The notes under the pieces were generated by a model. It was not told the DNA's origin. It worked only from the letters and a program-made list of their open reading frames with translations, and did no database searches. Below, one piece after another: positions 21,947-30,155 of a stretch of 46,954 nucleotides of DNA. The translations under genes and the position numbers were made by a program. Source of the stretch: JBJXHB01 sp046160725 (GTDB lineage Bacteria; Pseudomonadota; Gammaproteobacteria; Burkholderiales; Burkholderiaceae_C); assembly GCA_046160725.1 (NCBI GenBank), contig JBJXHB010000095.1, forward strand, positions 1-46,954, in the 5' to 3' direction. The number at the start of each line of letters is the position of its first letter. The stretch's first letter is position 1.

Positions 21947-23296
21947 TCAGCGCCGGTGCTGGTTCATCCAGCCTTCCAGATAGTGGATGTTGGTGCCGCC
22001 TTCGACAAACTTGGCATCCACCATCAACTCGCGGTGCAGCGGTATGTTGGTCTGTATGCCCTCGACCACGGTCTCGCTCAGTGCGGTTCGCATGCGCGCC
22101 AGCGCCTGCTCGCGGGTGTCGCCGTGGACGATGATCTTGCCGATCAGCGAGTCGTAGTTGGGCGGCACCATGTAGTTGGCATAGGCATGGCTGTCGACCC
22201 GCACCCCCGGCCCGCCGGGCGGATGCCAGGTGGTGATCCGTCCGGGCGACGGCGTGAACTTGTAGGGGTCCTCGGCATTGATCCGGCACTCGATGGCATG
22301 GCCGCGCATCTGGATGTTGCGCTGGGCGAAGGGCAGCTTCTCGCCGGCCGCCACGCGGATCTGCATCTGCACGATGTCGATGCCTGTGACCCATTCCGTG
22401 ACCGGATGCTCCACCTGCACCCGTGTGTTCATCTCGATGAAATAGAACTCGCCGTTTTCGTACAGGAACTCAAACGTGCCCGCGCCCCGGTATCCAATGC
22501 GCTTGCAGGCGGCCGCGCAGCGGTCGCCGATGCGCTCGATCAGGCGCCGCGGCACATGGGGTGCCGGTGCTTCCTCAATGATCTTCTGGTGCCGCCGCTG
22601 CATCGAGCAGTCGCGCTCGCCGAGCCAGACGGCGTTGCGGTGCTGGTCGGCCAGGACCTGGATCTCGATGTGCCGCGGGTTCTCCAGGAACTTCTCCATG
22701 TAGACCATGGGGTTGCCGAAGGCGGCACCGGCCTCGGCGCGCGTGGTCTGCACCGCATGCAGCAACGCCGCCTCGGTGTGCACCACCCGCATGCCGCGCC
22801 CGCCGCCACCGCCGGCGGCCTTGATGATCACTGGGTAGCCGATGGCACGGGCCGCCTGCACGATGGCCTTGGGGTCGTCTGGCAATGCGCCTTCGGATCC
22901 GGGCACGCAGGGCACGCCCGCCTTGGTCATGGCCTGCTTGGCCGCCACCTTGTCGCCCATGATGCGGATCGACTCCGGTGTCGGGCCGATGAAGGTGAAG
23001 CCGCTCTTTTCGACGCGCTCCGCGAAATCAGCGTTCTCGCTCAGGAAACCATAGCCCGGGTGAATGGCCTCGGCGTCTGTCACCTCCGCTGTAGAGATGA
23101 TGGCGGGCATGTTGAGGTAGCTCTGGGCCGAGGCTGCCGGCCCGATGCACACCGCCTCGTCGGCCAACTTGACGTACTTGGCCTCGCGGTCGGCCTCGGA
23201 ATACACCACCACCGAGCGGATGCCCATCTCGCGGCAGGCACGCTGGACCCGCAGGGCGATTTCGCCGCTGTTGGAGATCAGGATCTTCTTGAACAT
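21947..23296 (-). CDS. accC: Acetyl-CoA carboxylase biotin carboxylase subunit
   Basis: Carboxylates the biotin on AccB with ATP and bicarbonate, the first half-reaction of fatty acid synthesis. The 449-aa product has the standard length. Visible landmarks are FKKILISNSGEIALRVQRAC at the N-terminus, the ATP-grasp glycine loop KAAGGGGGRGMRVV, the catalytic EMNTRVQVEHPVTE and ECRINAEDP. The first residue follows a 181-bp spacer after accB that is almost filled by an inverted-terminus repeat, which is unusual for this normally tight gene pair. prmA is next. Confidence 0.98.
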   Translation of the reverse strand: MFKKILISNSGEIALRVQRACREMGIRSVVVYSEADREAKYVKLADEAVCIGPAASAQSYLNMPAIISTAEVTDAEAIHPGYGFLSENADFAERVEKSGFTFIGPTPESIRIMGDKVAAKQAMTKAGVPCVPGSEGALPDDPKAIVQAARAIGYPVIIKAAGGGGGRGMRVVHTEAALLHAVQTTRAEAGAAFGNPMVYMEKFLENPRHIEIQVLADQHRNAVWLGERDCSMQRRHQKIIEEAPAPHVPRRLIERIGDRCAAACKRIGYRGAGTFEFLYENGEFYFIEMNTRVQVEHPVTEWVTGIDIVQMQIRVAAGEKLPFAQRNIQMRGHAIECRINAEDPYKFTPSPGRITTWHPPGGPGVRVDSHAYANYMVPPNYDSLIGKIIVHGDTREQALARMRTALSETVVEGIQTNIPLHRELMVDAKFVEGGTNIHYLEGWMNQHRR

Positions 23297-23318
23297 GCGG
23301 TGGCCGCCGGGCGGGTTA

Positions 23319-23477
23319 GAGCCTGTGAAGTATTCCGGCGCGCCCGAGCGGGTGGCCGAAACGGTGTCGATCTAGGCGCAAAGCACAGGCGTAGCTCGGG
23401 CTACGGCGAGCATTTGCAACGACGAGCGGCGCCGCTTCGGGCGCACGAGCGGGAGTGGCGGAATGCCTCACAGGCTC
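23319..23477. repeat. 159-bp element with imperfect 19-bp terminal inverted repeats between accB and accC
   Basis: The left end GAGCCTGTGAAGTATTCCG (23319-23337) and the right end CGGAATGCCTCACAGGCTC (23459-23477) are inverted copies matching at 17 of 19 bases. Inside are a perfect hairpin CGTAGC-TCGG-GCTACG (23390-23405) and the palindrome GCGGCGCCGC. The right end touches the accB stop codon exactly. It has no coding potential. Structure and size suggest a MITE or REP-like mobile repeat; I recall similar GAGCCTGTGA...CACAGGCTC intergenic repeats in Burkholderiales, but have not checked this. Only one copy was noticed in this window. Confidence 0.7.
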
Positions 23478-23939
23478 TCAGATGATCACGAACAGCGGCT
23501 GGCCGAATTCGACGGCCTGCCCGTTCTCGGCCAGCACGCGGCTGATGGTGCCGGTGGCATCCGCCTCGATCTCGTTCATGATCTTCATGGCCTCGATGAT
23601 GCACAACGACTCGCCGGCCTTGACGGCCATGCCCACCTCGACCAGCGGCTTGCCGCCGGGGTTGGATGACCGGTAGAACGTGCCGACCATTGGCGACTTC
23701 ACGACATGACCTTCCGGCACCGCGGGTGCCACCTCGGCCGCTGGCGCCGTGGCCGCCGGCGCGACCGGCGCCGGCATCGCAGCGACGGATGGAGCGGCCA
23801 TCGGCACCATGGTCATCATCTGCTGGGGCGGCACCGCCTTGACGATGCGCACCTTGCCTTCGGCTTCGGTGATTTCGAGTTCGGAGATGTTGGACTCGCT
23901 GACCAGATCGATCAGGGTCTTGAGCTTGCGCAGATCCAT
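23478..23939 (-). CDS. accB: Acetyl-CoA carboxylase biotin carboxyl carrier protein
   Basis: Carries the carboxybiotin between biotin carboxylase and carboxyltransferase. The 153-aa product starts MDLRKLKTLIDLVSESNISELEITE, the conserved N-terminal helix. An Ala/Pro-rich flexible linker spans about 45-75, then the biotinyl domain has the motif EAMKIMNEI with biotin-accepting Lys119. ATG 23939 was chosen over an in-frame extension to 24029 because family conservation begins there. The upstream 349 bp lack aroQ, which in many relatives precedes accB. The repeat element begins right after the stop. Confidence 0.97.
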   Translation of the reverse strand: MDLRKLKTLIDLVSESNISELEITEAEGKVRIVKAVPPQQMMTMVPMAAPSVAAMPAPVAPAATAPAAEVAPAVPEGHVVKSPMVGTFYRSSNPGGKPLVEVGMAVKAGESLCIIEAMKIMNEIEADATGTISRVLAENGQAVEFGQPLFVII

Positions 23940-24288
23940 GGCGGATGAGTCCCTCTGTAGTCTCACGCCCAGCCCCATGTCGAGAGGCCAAGCGTCAGTC
24001 GGCATCAAGCCAGATGCATCTGCCGACAACGTCGGCGAAAGGGGCGCGATTCTGTCACGGGGACACCAATGGGCAGGAGGGCTTACCCTGCTGATCCGAT
24101 CTGCTCAGGCCTGCACGACTGGACCACCGCGGACGCCGTTGCTCTCGCCTCTAGAATCAGAGAATGCGCCCTGATGAGAGATCGATCGACGAAAATGAGA
24201 GATGAAGAGTCGGAAATGCCGCAAATTTCAACGCGGCACATCGGCCCGGCGCTTGCCGCATCAGACAAGCCGCCTCTACGACCCCGCC
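23940..24288. promoter_or_regulatory. 349-bp gene-free region upstream of accB
   Basis: The longest non-coding stretch of the window, between the TlpA stop and the accB start. I see no credible protein here on either strand. A less GC-rich patch at about 24173-24235 contains the direct repeat ATGAGAGAT at 24174-24182 and 24195-24203, 21 bp apart, with GATCGATC (24180-24187) between. A plus-strand TAGAAT lies about 6 bp before an ATG that opens a 13-codon frame (24163-24204). The accB promoter is expected here; no consensus -35/-10 pair stood out, although TTGAAA occurs on the minus strand. Confidence 0.5.
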
Positions 24289-24816
24289 TCAGGCAATGGC
24301 CTGGGCCTGCTCGGTCAACTCCTGCAGGTTGGTCTCGCCCATCTTTTGCCAGGCCAGCCGGCCGCTGCGATCCAGCATCACGCTGAACGGCATGGCACCG
24401 GCCCGGTTGCCAAACTGGTGGATCAGGTCGGTTCCATCCATCCCGGCCAGGGCCACCGGCATGGTCATGGGATGCCGCTTCAGAAAATCTTGGACCGGCT
24501 TGAGCTGATCCACAGCCAGAGCAAGGGCATGCCAGCCACGGGCGCGATGGTCGATGTACCAGCGCTCGATCTCTGGCAACTCGCGCAGGCAGGGCGGGCA
24601 CCAGGTGGCCCAGAAGTTGATAAGCAGCGGTTTGCCCCGCAGCGTCTTCAGTTGCAGGAGCGCGCCGTCCGGCTGCTCCAGTTGCAGCGACCACAGGGCG
24701 TTGTGTCCGGACTCGGCCGCGGCCTGGCGCCCGGCTCGCCACCAGGCGACGCCGCTCCCGGCGACCGCGGCGGTCGCCGCGACCGAACCGGTCAGCACGG
24801 CCATGCGCCGGTTCAT
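24289..24816 (-). CDS. TlpA/ResA-family thiol-disulfide oxidoreductase
   Basis: Protein of 175 aa. An N-terminal membrane anchor or uncleaved signal (AVLTGSVAATAAVAGSGVAWW) precedes a thioredoxin fold with INFWATWCPPCLRELPEIERWY; Cys73 and Cys76 form the redox pair. PFSVMLDRSGRLAWQKMGE contains the cis-Pro region. It should act in the periplasm, reducing disulfides, for example in cytochrome c maturation or copper delivery; the partner cannot be told from sequence. Its ATG overlaps the stop of the preceding hypothetical gene by 4 bp (ATGA). aroQ, often found between this gene and accB in relatives, is missing. Confidence 0.88.
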   Translation of the reverse strand: MNRRMAVLTGSVAATAAVAGSGVAWWRAGRQAAAESGHNALWSLQLEQPDGALLQLKTLRGKPLLINFWATWCPPCLRELPEIERWYIDHRARGWHALALAVDQLKPVQDFLKRHPMTMPVALAGMDGTDLIHQFGNRAGAMPFSVMLDRSGRLAWQKMGETNLQELTEQAQAIA

Positions 24817-25418
24817 GTGCCGGCACCTTCGGCCAGGCGCCGCTGCAGTGTCTGCGCGTCGCCACGCCAGGTCTGGCCGCGCGGGTCCGGCTTCAGCGCG
24901 CCACGCAGGTCGTCATGGTCGTGCAGGCTCAGGTGGATGGTCACCGCCTCGCGCCAGTCCGCGCAGCGCTGGGCAAAGCTCAGCACGATGGTGGTATCAC
25001 CCGGCAGGTTGGAACAGTCGAAGTCGACGCCCAGGTTGATCATCTCGATCTGCGCCGCCTTGGTGTCGTCGCAATACAGGTCCAGATGCAGCGCCGACAG
25101 GCGGGTCGCCGTGCCGCGCCAGGCCGCCCCGCTCAAGTGCGGGCGGAATGCTGCAAGCCGCTCCATCCAGCGCAACGCCAGGTCGCGCAACGCGGCCAGG
25201 TCGGCGGGCTGGTCGTCGCCATGGAACAGCTTGAGTTGTGACCGCACCTCGTCCTCGATCGCCTCGTTGGACGGCAGGGCTGGCCGGCGCGCGCCTCGGC
25301 GCTCGAGCGTGCGGGCCGCCTTGTGCTTGGCCGGGCCATATTCCATGCCTTCGTCGATGACCAGGCGGGCCGCCAGGGCGGCGATGGCAGGCGTGTCGTC
25401 GGCAGCCTCGGTGCGCAT
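24813..25418 (-). CDS. Conserved hypothetical protein
   Basis: Soluble protein of 201 aa that I cannot assign to a named family. Features are an N-terminal helix-rich, charged half (AARLVIDEGMEYGPAKHKAARTLERRG, then NEAIEDEVRSQLKLFHGDDQPADLAALRDLALRWMERL) and a C-terminal half with strand-like segments (SALHLDLYCDDTKAAQIEMINLGVDFDC). No signal peptide or membrane helix is present. I prefer ATG 25418 to the in-frame ATG at 25439, because a TACAAT box between them ends 7 bp before 25418, suggesting a leaderless start. It overlaps the TlpA gene by 4 bp, so the two are likely expressed together. Confidence 0.75.
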   Translation of the reverse strand: MRTEAADDTPAIAALAARLVIDEGMEYGPAKHKAARTLERRGARRPALPSNEAIEDEVRSQLKLFHGDDQPADLAALRDLALRWMERLAAFRPHLSGAAWRGTATRLSALHLDLYCDDTKAAQIEMINLGVDFDCSNLPGDTTIVLSFAQRCADWREAVTIHLSLHDHDDLRGALKPDPRGQTWRGDAQTLQRRLAEGAGT

Positions 25419-25425
25419 GACGTCG

Positions 25426-25431
25426 ATTGTA
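25426..25431 (-). promoter_or_regulatory. Candidate -10 box TACAAT, leaderless start
   Basis: On the minus strand TACAAT lies 7 bp before the ATG at 25418. CTGACC about 18 bp further upstream resembles a -35 (4 of 6 bases of TTGACA). This is the best-formed promoter candidate of the leaderless type in the window. Confidence 0.45.
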
Positions 25432-25463
25432 GGAAGCATGCTTATAGCGGTCAGCTTGCCTGG

Positions 25464-26246
25464 TCAGGGCAAGTCGACCGCCGGCATGCGGGCGGTGATG
25501 GTGGCGGCCCGGCCGCTGACATAGGCCGACCAGGGCTGACGCTCATAGCGCTTGGGCGCCGGCAACAGCACCGCCAGCCGCGCGGCCTGCGGGCTGTCCA
25601 AACGAGCCGCGTCGACACGGAAATAGTGCTGGGCCGCCGCCTGGGCGCCGAACACCCCCTCGCCCCATTCGACGCTGTTCAGGTAGATCTCGAGGACGCG
25701 CTGCTTCGTCAGCACCAGCTCCAGCGCGAGCGTGAGGAAGGCCTCCTGGGCCTTGCGCGGTAGCGTCCTCTCGCCGGACAGGAACAGGTTCTTCGCCAGC
25801 TGTTGGCTGATCGTGGATCCGCCGACCAGCTTGGGTTCATGCCGACGCTTCAGAGCCACGTTGCCGGCGCCACGCTTCGCCTGCTCGTTGCGGCGCTCGG
25901 CCTGGGCCGTCGCGCGGCGATTCTTGTCCCAGGCCTCGCGCAGGGCGTCCCACTCGATGCCGACGTGCTCGGTGAATCCGGCATCCTCGCTGGCGATGAC
26001 CGCCCGCTTGAGCTGGACCGAAATGGCGGATGCGTCGACCCAGTCCTGGCGCCAGGGCAGGCGGCCCCGTTCGGTGAGCAAGCGCCAGGCCTCGCTGCGC
26101 TGAAAGGCCGTCGACTGCGGATCGACCAGGTTCATCGCGGCCAGCCGCAACACGAAGAAGATCTGCAGCGAGGCCGTGCACAGGAGCACCAGCGCCAGCA
26201 GGCGTCCGAGAGCGCGCAGGAAGCTTGGCATGGCGGTCCTTGCCAT
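25464..26246 (-). CDS. mtgA: Monofunctional biosynthetic peptidoglycan transglycosylase
   Basis: Polymerises lipid II into glycan strands at the outer face of the inner membrane (GT51 family). Length is 260 aa. A single N-terminal membrane helix (LLALVLLCTASLQIFFVLRL) is followed by the GT51 motifs: ASEDAGFTEHVGIEW with catalytic Glu, GGSTISQQLAKNLFLSGERTLPRKAQEA, and LEIYLNSVEWGEGVFGAQAAAQHYF. An insertion of about 20 residues (NRRATAQAERRNEQAKRGAG) sits between the first two motifs. The ATG at 26246 overlaps the aroE stop (TGATG), which fixes the start and indicates coupling. Confidence 0.96.
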   Translation of the reverse strand: MARTAMPSFLRALGRLLALVLLCTASLQIFFVLRLAAMNLVDPQSTAFQRSEAWRLLTERGRLPWRQDWVDASAISVQLKRAVIASEDAGFTEHVGIEWDALREAWDKNRRATAQAERRNEQAKRGAGNVALKRRHEPKLVGGSTISQQLAKNLFLSGERTLPRKAQEAFLTLALELVLTKQRVLEIYLNSVEWGEGVFGAQAAAQHYFRVDAARLDSPQAARLAVLLPAPKRYERQPWSAYVSGRAATITARMPAVDLP

Positions 26247-27118
26247 CAGCCGGCCGACACGGCGTGGCGCAAGGCGTCGAGGACCGGCGACGTCTGCGGC
26301 TCTACGCCACGCCAGATGCGGAAGGCCTCGGCCGCCTGTTGCACCAGCATGCCCAAGCCGTCGCGCGGCAGCGCGCCATGCGAGCGCGCCCAATCCAGGA
26401 ACGGCAGGGCGGCCGGGCCATACATCAGATCCAGCGCCAGCGCGCCGGGCCTCAGCACGGCCGACGATACGGGCACGCCCTGCTGTTGCAGGCTGCTGGC
26501 GCTGGCGTTCAACACGATGTCCCATCCGGCGCCGGCGGCATCGAGCCCGCCCGCGCTGAGGTCGGCCCCGTGCTGAGCGGCCCAGGCCATGTGGCGCGAC
26601 ACCAGCGCCTGGGCACGCTGCGGTGTGCGGTTGACCACCCGCAGGGCGGCCGGACCGTGGGCCAACAGCGGACCCAGGACACCGGCTCCCGCCCCGCCAG
26701 CACCGATGAGCAGCACCCGGGCACCCTGTATCGCGACACCGGCACCTTGCTCGATGTCGCGCACCAGGCCGATGCCGTCCGTGTTGTCGGCATGCCATCG
26801 GCCGGGCTCGAGGCAGAGCACGTTGCCGGCCTGTGCCAGGCGGGCACGGGCGGTCGTCTCGTCCGCCAGGCCGATGGTGTCGAACTTCAGCGGGATGGTG
26901 ACATTGCAGCCACGTGCCGGCCCCAGGCCGGGCCCGCCGGCGATGAAGCGGCGAAGCATCGGCTCCAGTTCGCCCGGTTGGCAGGCGATGCGGCCGTACG
27001 ACAGGTTCTGCCCAGTCTGCTGGGCGAAGGCGGCATGGATGAACGGCGATCGGCTGTGATCGATCGGCCAGCCGATCACGGCATAGCGGTCTGGTGGGTC
27101 GGCTTTATTCGGGGGCAT
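26246..27118 (-). CDS. aroE: Shikimate dehydrogenase
   Basis: NADPH-dependent reduction of 3-dehydroshikimate to shikimate in aromatic amino acid synthesis. The 290-aa product has the substrate-binding VIGWPIDHSRSPFIHAAF, the catalytic lysine in GCNVTIPLKFD, ADNTDGIGLVRDI, and the nucleotide loop VLLIGAGGAGAGVLGPL with NRTPQRAQAL, which favours NADP. The ending GLGMLVQQAAEAFRIWRG is typical. ATG 27118 is the only start that fits the conserved N-terminus. It lies 40 bp after the TonB-like gene and overlaps mtgA by 1 bp. Confidence 0.97.
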   Translation of the reverse strand: MPPNKADPPDRYAVIGWPIDHSRSPFIHAAFAQQTGQNLSYGRIACQPGELEPMLRRFIAGGPGLGPARGCNVTIPLKFDTIGLADETTARARLAQAGNVLCLEPGRWHADNTDGIGLVRDIEQGAGVAIQGARVLLIGAGGAGAGVLGPLLAHGPAALRVVNRTPQRAQALVSRHMAWAAQHGADLSAGGLDAAGAGWDIVLNASASSLQQQGVPVSSAVLRPGALALDLMYGPAALPFLDWARSHGALPRDGLGMLVQQAAEAFRIWRGVEPQTSPVLDALRHAVSAG

Positions 27119-27158
27119 GGCGCGCGGCGGGGTCGGTCGAGGCGCTGGGCGGCCCGTC

Positions 27159-28010
27159 TCAGCGGCCGCTGAGCGACGTCTCCAGTCCGTCCTCGCGGGT
27201 GAAGCGGAAGCGAGACGTGACGACGATCTGGTCGGCCTGCTGGCGCATCGCCGGTGTGAACGGACCGAAAGGTGCTGCAGCCTGCACGATGGCCAGCGCC
27301 CGCCGATCCAGCACCGGCGAGCTCGAGCGCCGCACGATCTCGGCATCGACCACCCGGCCGGTTGCGTCAATGGTGACATTCATCGTCAGCTCGCCATAAA
27401 GACGGCGACCCTGATGCTCCGGAAAGTCCCGGGTGCCGCGTTCCTCGATGCGGCGCCGCAGCCGGTCGTAGTACAGCGCATAGACCTCCTCGCGCGTGGC
27501 TGGGCTGATGTAGCGCTTCTTCGGCCGGGCGTTCTCGTCGTTGATGCGGCGCTCGATCTCGGCCAGCAGCTTGATCAGTTGGCGTCGACGCTCGTCCTGC
27601 TCTCGCTCCAGCGGGGAGCCGCCTTCGCGGCGCGGATCGGGCGGCGGCAGCGTGGCGATCTCGCGCCGGACCTGTGCCAGCAACTGCTGCTGTTGCTCCT
27701 GCAACTGGTCCATGCGCTTGCGCGCCCGCTCGACGGTCTCGCCGACCTCGACACGGGCGGCTGCGGGCAGCGGCGATGTAGCCCGTCCGGCGGCCGCCTC
27801 GCCGCCGCCGGCCAAGTTGGCCTGCGCCACAGCCTGCGCCTTGGTCGGCGCCTCGGCGCTGCGGGCGTTGACCAGCACGACCTCCAGGGGCGTATCTTGG
27901 AACAGCCGATTGAAGGTGGCCGGATCGGCAAAGCGCAGCGTCAGCAGACCACCATGAACGGCCACCGAGGCCGCCAGGGCCCAGTGCAGCGTGGTCCAGC
28001 GGCGCCACAT
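27159..28010 (-). CDS. TonB-like C-terminal domain protein
   Basis: Envelope protein of 283 aa. A short N-terminal membrane anchor (LHWALAASVAVHGGLLTL) is followed by DTPLEVVLVNA, the TonB-family junction motif, a Gln/Arg-rich coiled coil at about 95-165 (MDQLQEQQQQLLAQVRRE), and a C-terminal TonB-like domain with RLYGELTMNVTIDATGRVVDAEIVRRSSSPVLDRRALAIVQAAAPFGPF. ATG 28010 starts exactly at the anchor. It sits 17 bp after the RNB ribonuclease gene and before aroE; no exbB or exbD is nearby. It may be a TonB paralogue for a non-siderophore task, which the sequence does not settle. Confidence 0.87.
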   Translation of the reverse strand: MWRRWTTLHWALAASVAVHGGLLTLRFADPATFNRLFQDTPLEVVLVNARSAEAPTKAQAVAQANLAGGGEAAAGRATSPLPAAARVEVGETVERARKRMDQLQEQQQQLLAQVRREIATLPPPDPRREGGSPLEREQDERRRQLIKLLAEIERRINDENARPKKRYISPATREEVYALYYDRLRRRIEERGTRDFPEHQGRRLYGELTMNVTIDATGRVVDAEIVRRSSSPVLDRRALAIVQAAAPFGPFTPAMRQQADQIVVTSRFRFTREDGLETSLSGR

Positions 28011-28027
28011 CGGCAAGCCCGGTGGAG

Positions 28028-30112
28028 TCAGGCCGCCGGGGCGGCGTCGGCTCGCTCGGCGCCGGCCGCTGCTTCGTCGCCGGGGGCGTCCGCCACGTCC
28101 AGTGCCAAGGTCAGTCCAGTGGCGCTGCTGCCGGCAGCGGCGTCGCCGTCGTCGTCCTCTGACATGGCCTGCAGCGCCGCGGTCGCCGAGTCTTCGGTCG
28201 CCGCCACGCGCTGCTCGACAAGGGACGCATGGACCTCCAGCGTCAGCAGGTCCAGCCCGGTCAGGCGCACCCGCACTGGCGTTCCGCGGGGCAGCGTGTC
28301 GCATCCCAGTGCCCTGAAGACCAGGGGCAGGTGGTCTGCGCGGACCAGGCCGTCCTTCATCGTGGTGGCGTCCAACTCTGTCGTCTCGTGCTGCTGCAGC
28401 CAGCGCAGGGTCCAGAAGCGCTCGATGCCGGACTGGAAGTCGTTGTAGGCGCCGTAGGCCGCGTCGAACGCCGACAGGATGGAGAACAGCGTGGCATCGC
28501 GCGGCTTGAATGGCGCGGCCAGGGCTGCCGTCGGGCCATGCCGGACACAGGCGATGATCTGCCACTGGTTGACCAGATCGACGTAGCGCCGCAGGGGCGA
28601 TGTGGCCCAGCTGTACTGGGGCACGCCCATGCCCGCATGCGGCATCGGCTTGATGCCCATGCGCACCTTGATGCCCGGTGCCAGGCTGGCCTGGCTGCGG
28701 TACAGGCCCGGCACGCCACACGCCGCCAGCATCCCGCCCCATTGGCAATTGGCCAGGATCATGGCCTCGGCCACGATCAGGTCCAGCGGCGCGCCGCGAC
28801 GCCGCACATCGATCGTCACGCGCTCCTCACCGCCGGGTTCGGCGCCGACGTCCTTGTCGAGCCGGAAGTTGTAGTCCGGACGGTTGAAGTTCTCGGGCTT
28901 GCCGCGCACCACTTCGCGCTGCGCCTTGAGATGCCGCGCCAGACGCCAGGCGAAGGTCAGCTCGGCCGCAAACGCGTAGTCTGCTGGTGCCTCGCCGGCG
29001 AGCGAGGCTTCGGTGACAACCGCGTCCAGCTGGTCGTGCCGCAGGTTGGCCGCGATCGGCACCACCTCGATCCGGGTCTCGGTATCCAGGATAGCCAGTG
29101 TCGCTTCATCGAAGCGCACATACAGGCTGACGGCCGGGCAGTCCTGCCCCGCGGCCAACGTGTAGGCCTGGACCACGGCATCGGGCAGCATGGTCAGCTT
29201 GTGGCCCGGCATGTAGACCGTGGACAGGCGGTCGCGCGCGACCCGGTCCAGCGGCGAGTCTGGCGCGATGGCCAGTCCCGGTGCGGCGATGTGGAGCCCG
29301 AAGCAGACCACACCGGACCCCAGACCCTGCACCGACAGGGCGTCGTCGATCTCGGTGGTGGCCGAGTCGTCGATGGAAAAGGCTGCCGTCGGCGCCCGCG
29401 GCAACGGCGCCGGAACCGCCGGAGCACTCAAGGCGGCATGCGCCGTGCCCTTGGGAAACACCTCGAACAGGAAGCGGCGCCAGTGAAACTGATAGGCACT
29501 GGTAATCGCGCCGGCGTCCTGAAGGAGAGCCAATGGCGCCCGACCCGAGCGCCGCGCGGCGTCGACGACGGCCCTGTACTCTGCCGATTGCTTGTCGGGC
29601 TTGAACAGGATCCGGTACAGCTGCTCCTGGATCGGGCCCGGACAGCGGCCGTCGATCAGCTCCAGGGTCCATTGCTCGATCTGGGCCGCCACCTGCTTGC
29701 GGCGCTCGATGGCAGCCAAGGCCGCCTGCACGATCTCCTGGGGCGCCTTCTTGAAGATGCCTTTGCCAACGCGGCGGAAGTAGTGCGGCGCCTCATGCAG
29801 GCTCAGCAGCGCTGCGACCTGGTGTGCGGCGTCGGCGTTGGCGTCGAAGTACTCGCGGGCCAGGTCCGCGAAACCGAAGTCGCCGTCCGGGGCGAACTCC
29901 CAGGCCAGCCCGGGGTCGATCTCGCGGGCCAGCCCTTGTGCGCGTGCCAGCAATTCGGCCGGTGCCGGCTGGGCAAAGCGCAGCAGGACATTCGCGGCCT
30001 TGACCTTGGACCGCTTGCCGGAGTCGAGCTCCACCTGCAGGGACGCTTCCGCCTCCGACAGCACGCGGCCGGCCAGGAACTTGCCGGCCTCATCGAATAG
30101 GGCGTAGCTCAC
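28028..30112 (-). CDS. RNB-domain (RNase II family) ribonuclease
   Basis: 3'-5' exoribonuclease of the RNase II/R superfamily, 694 aa. The catalytic RNB domain begins near residue 240 with AFSIDDSATTEIDDALSV, which contains the clustered acidic residues that bind magnesium. Downstream are VYMPGHKLTMLPDAVVQAY, PENFNRPDYNFRLDKDVG, and YSWATSPLRRYVDLVNQWQI, the typical R-x-x-D/RY block. The N-terminal 230 residues differ from the cold-shock domains of E. coli RNase II, and the C-terminus ends in an acidic, Ala-rich tail after a short OB-like segment. It is the first gene of the run rnb-tonB-like-aroE-mtgA. Confidence 0.92.
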   Translation of the reverse strand: MSYALFDEAGKFLAGRVLSEAEASLQVELDSGKRSKVKAANVLLRFAQPAPAELLARAQGLAREIDPGLAWEFAPDGDFGFADLAREYFDANADAAHQVAALLSLHEAPHYFRRVGKGIFKKAPQEIVQAALAAIERRKQVAAQIEQWTLELIDGRCPGPIQEQLYRILFKPDKQSAEYRAVVDAARRSGRAPLALLQDAGAITSAYQFHWRRFLFEVFPKGTAHAALSAPAVPAPLPRAPTAAFSIDDSATTEIDDALSVQGLGSGVVCFGLHIAAPGLAIAPDSPLDRVARDRLSTVYMPGHKLTMLPDAVVQAYTLAAGQDCPAVSLYVRFDEATLAILDTETRIEVVPIAANLRHDQLDAVVTEASLAGEAPADYAFAAELTFAWRLARHLKAQREVVRGKPENFNRPDYNFRLDKDVGAEPGGEERVTIDVRRRGAPLDLIVAEAMILANCQWGGMLAACGVPGLYRSQASLAPGIKVRMGIKPMPHAGMGVPQYSWATSPLRRYVDLVNQWQIIACVRHGPTAALAAPFKPRDATLFSILSAFDAAYGAYNDFQSGIERFWTLRWLQQHETTELDATTMKDGLVRADHLPLVFRALGCDTLPRGTPVRVRLTGLDLLTLEVHASLVEQRVAATEDSATAALQAMSEDDDGDAAAGSSATGLTLALDVADAPGDEAAAGAERADAAPAA

Positions 30113-30155
30113 ACGCGGGATTGTCCCATCCAGCCTAGCAGCGTCGACTGCGCCC

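Noticed and set aside
24083..24865. Minus-strand frame through the accB upstream gap, considered as an aroQ remnant
   Set aside because: The translation shows none of the dehydroquinase motifs (such as the N-terminal HGPNLN) and it overlaps the TlpA gene in another frame.
28229..30100. 623-codon plus-strand open frame opposite the RNB ribonuclease
   Set aside because: A GC-driven shadow of a real gene with intact RNB catalytic motifs; its own translation has no recognisable family.
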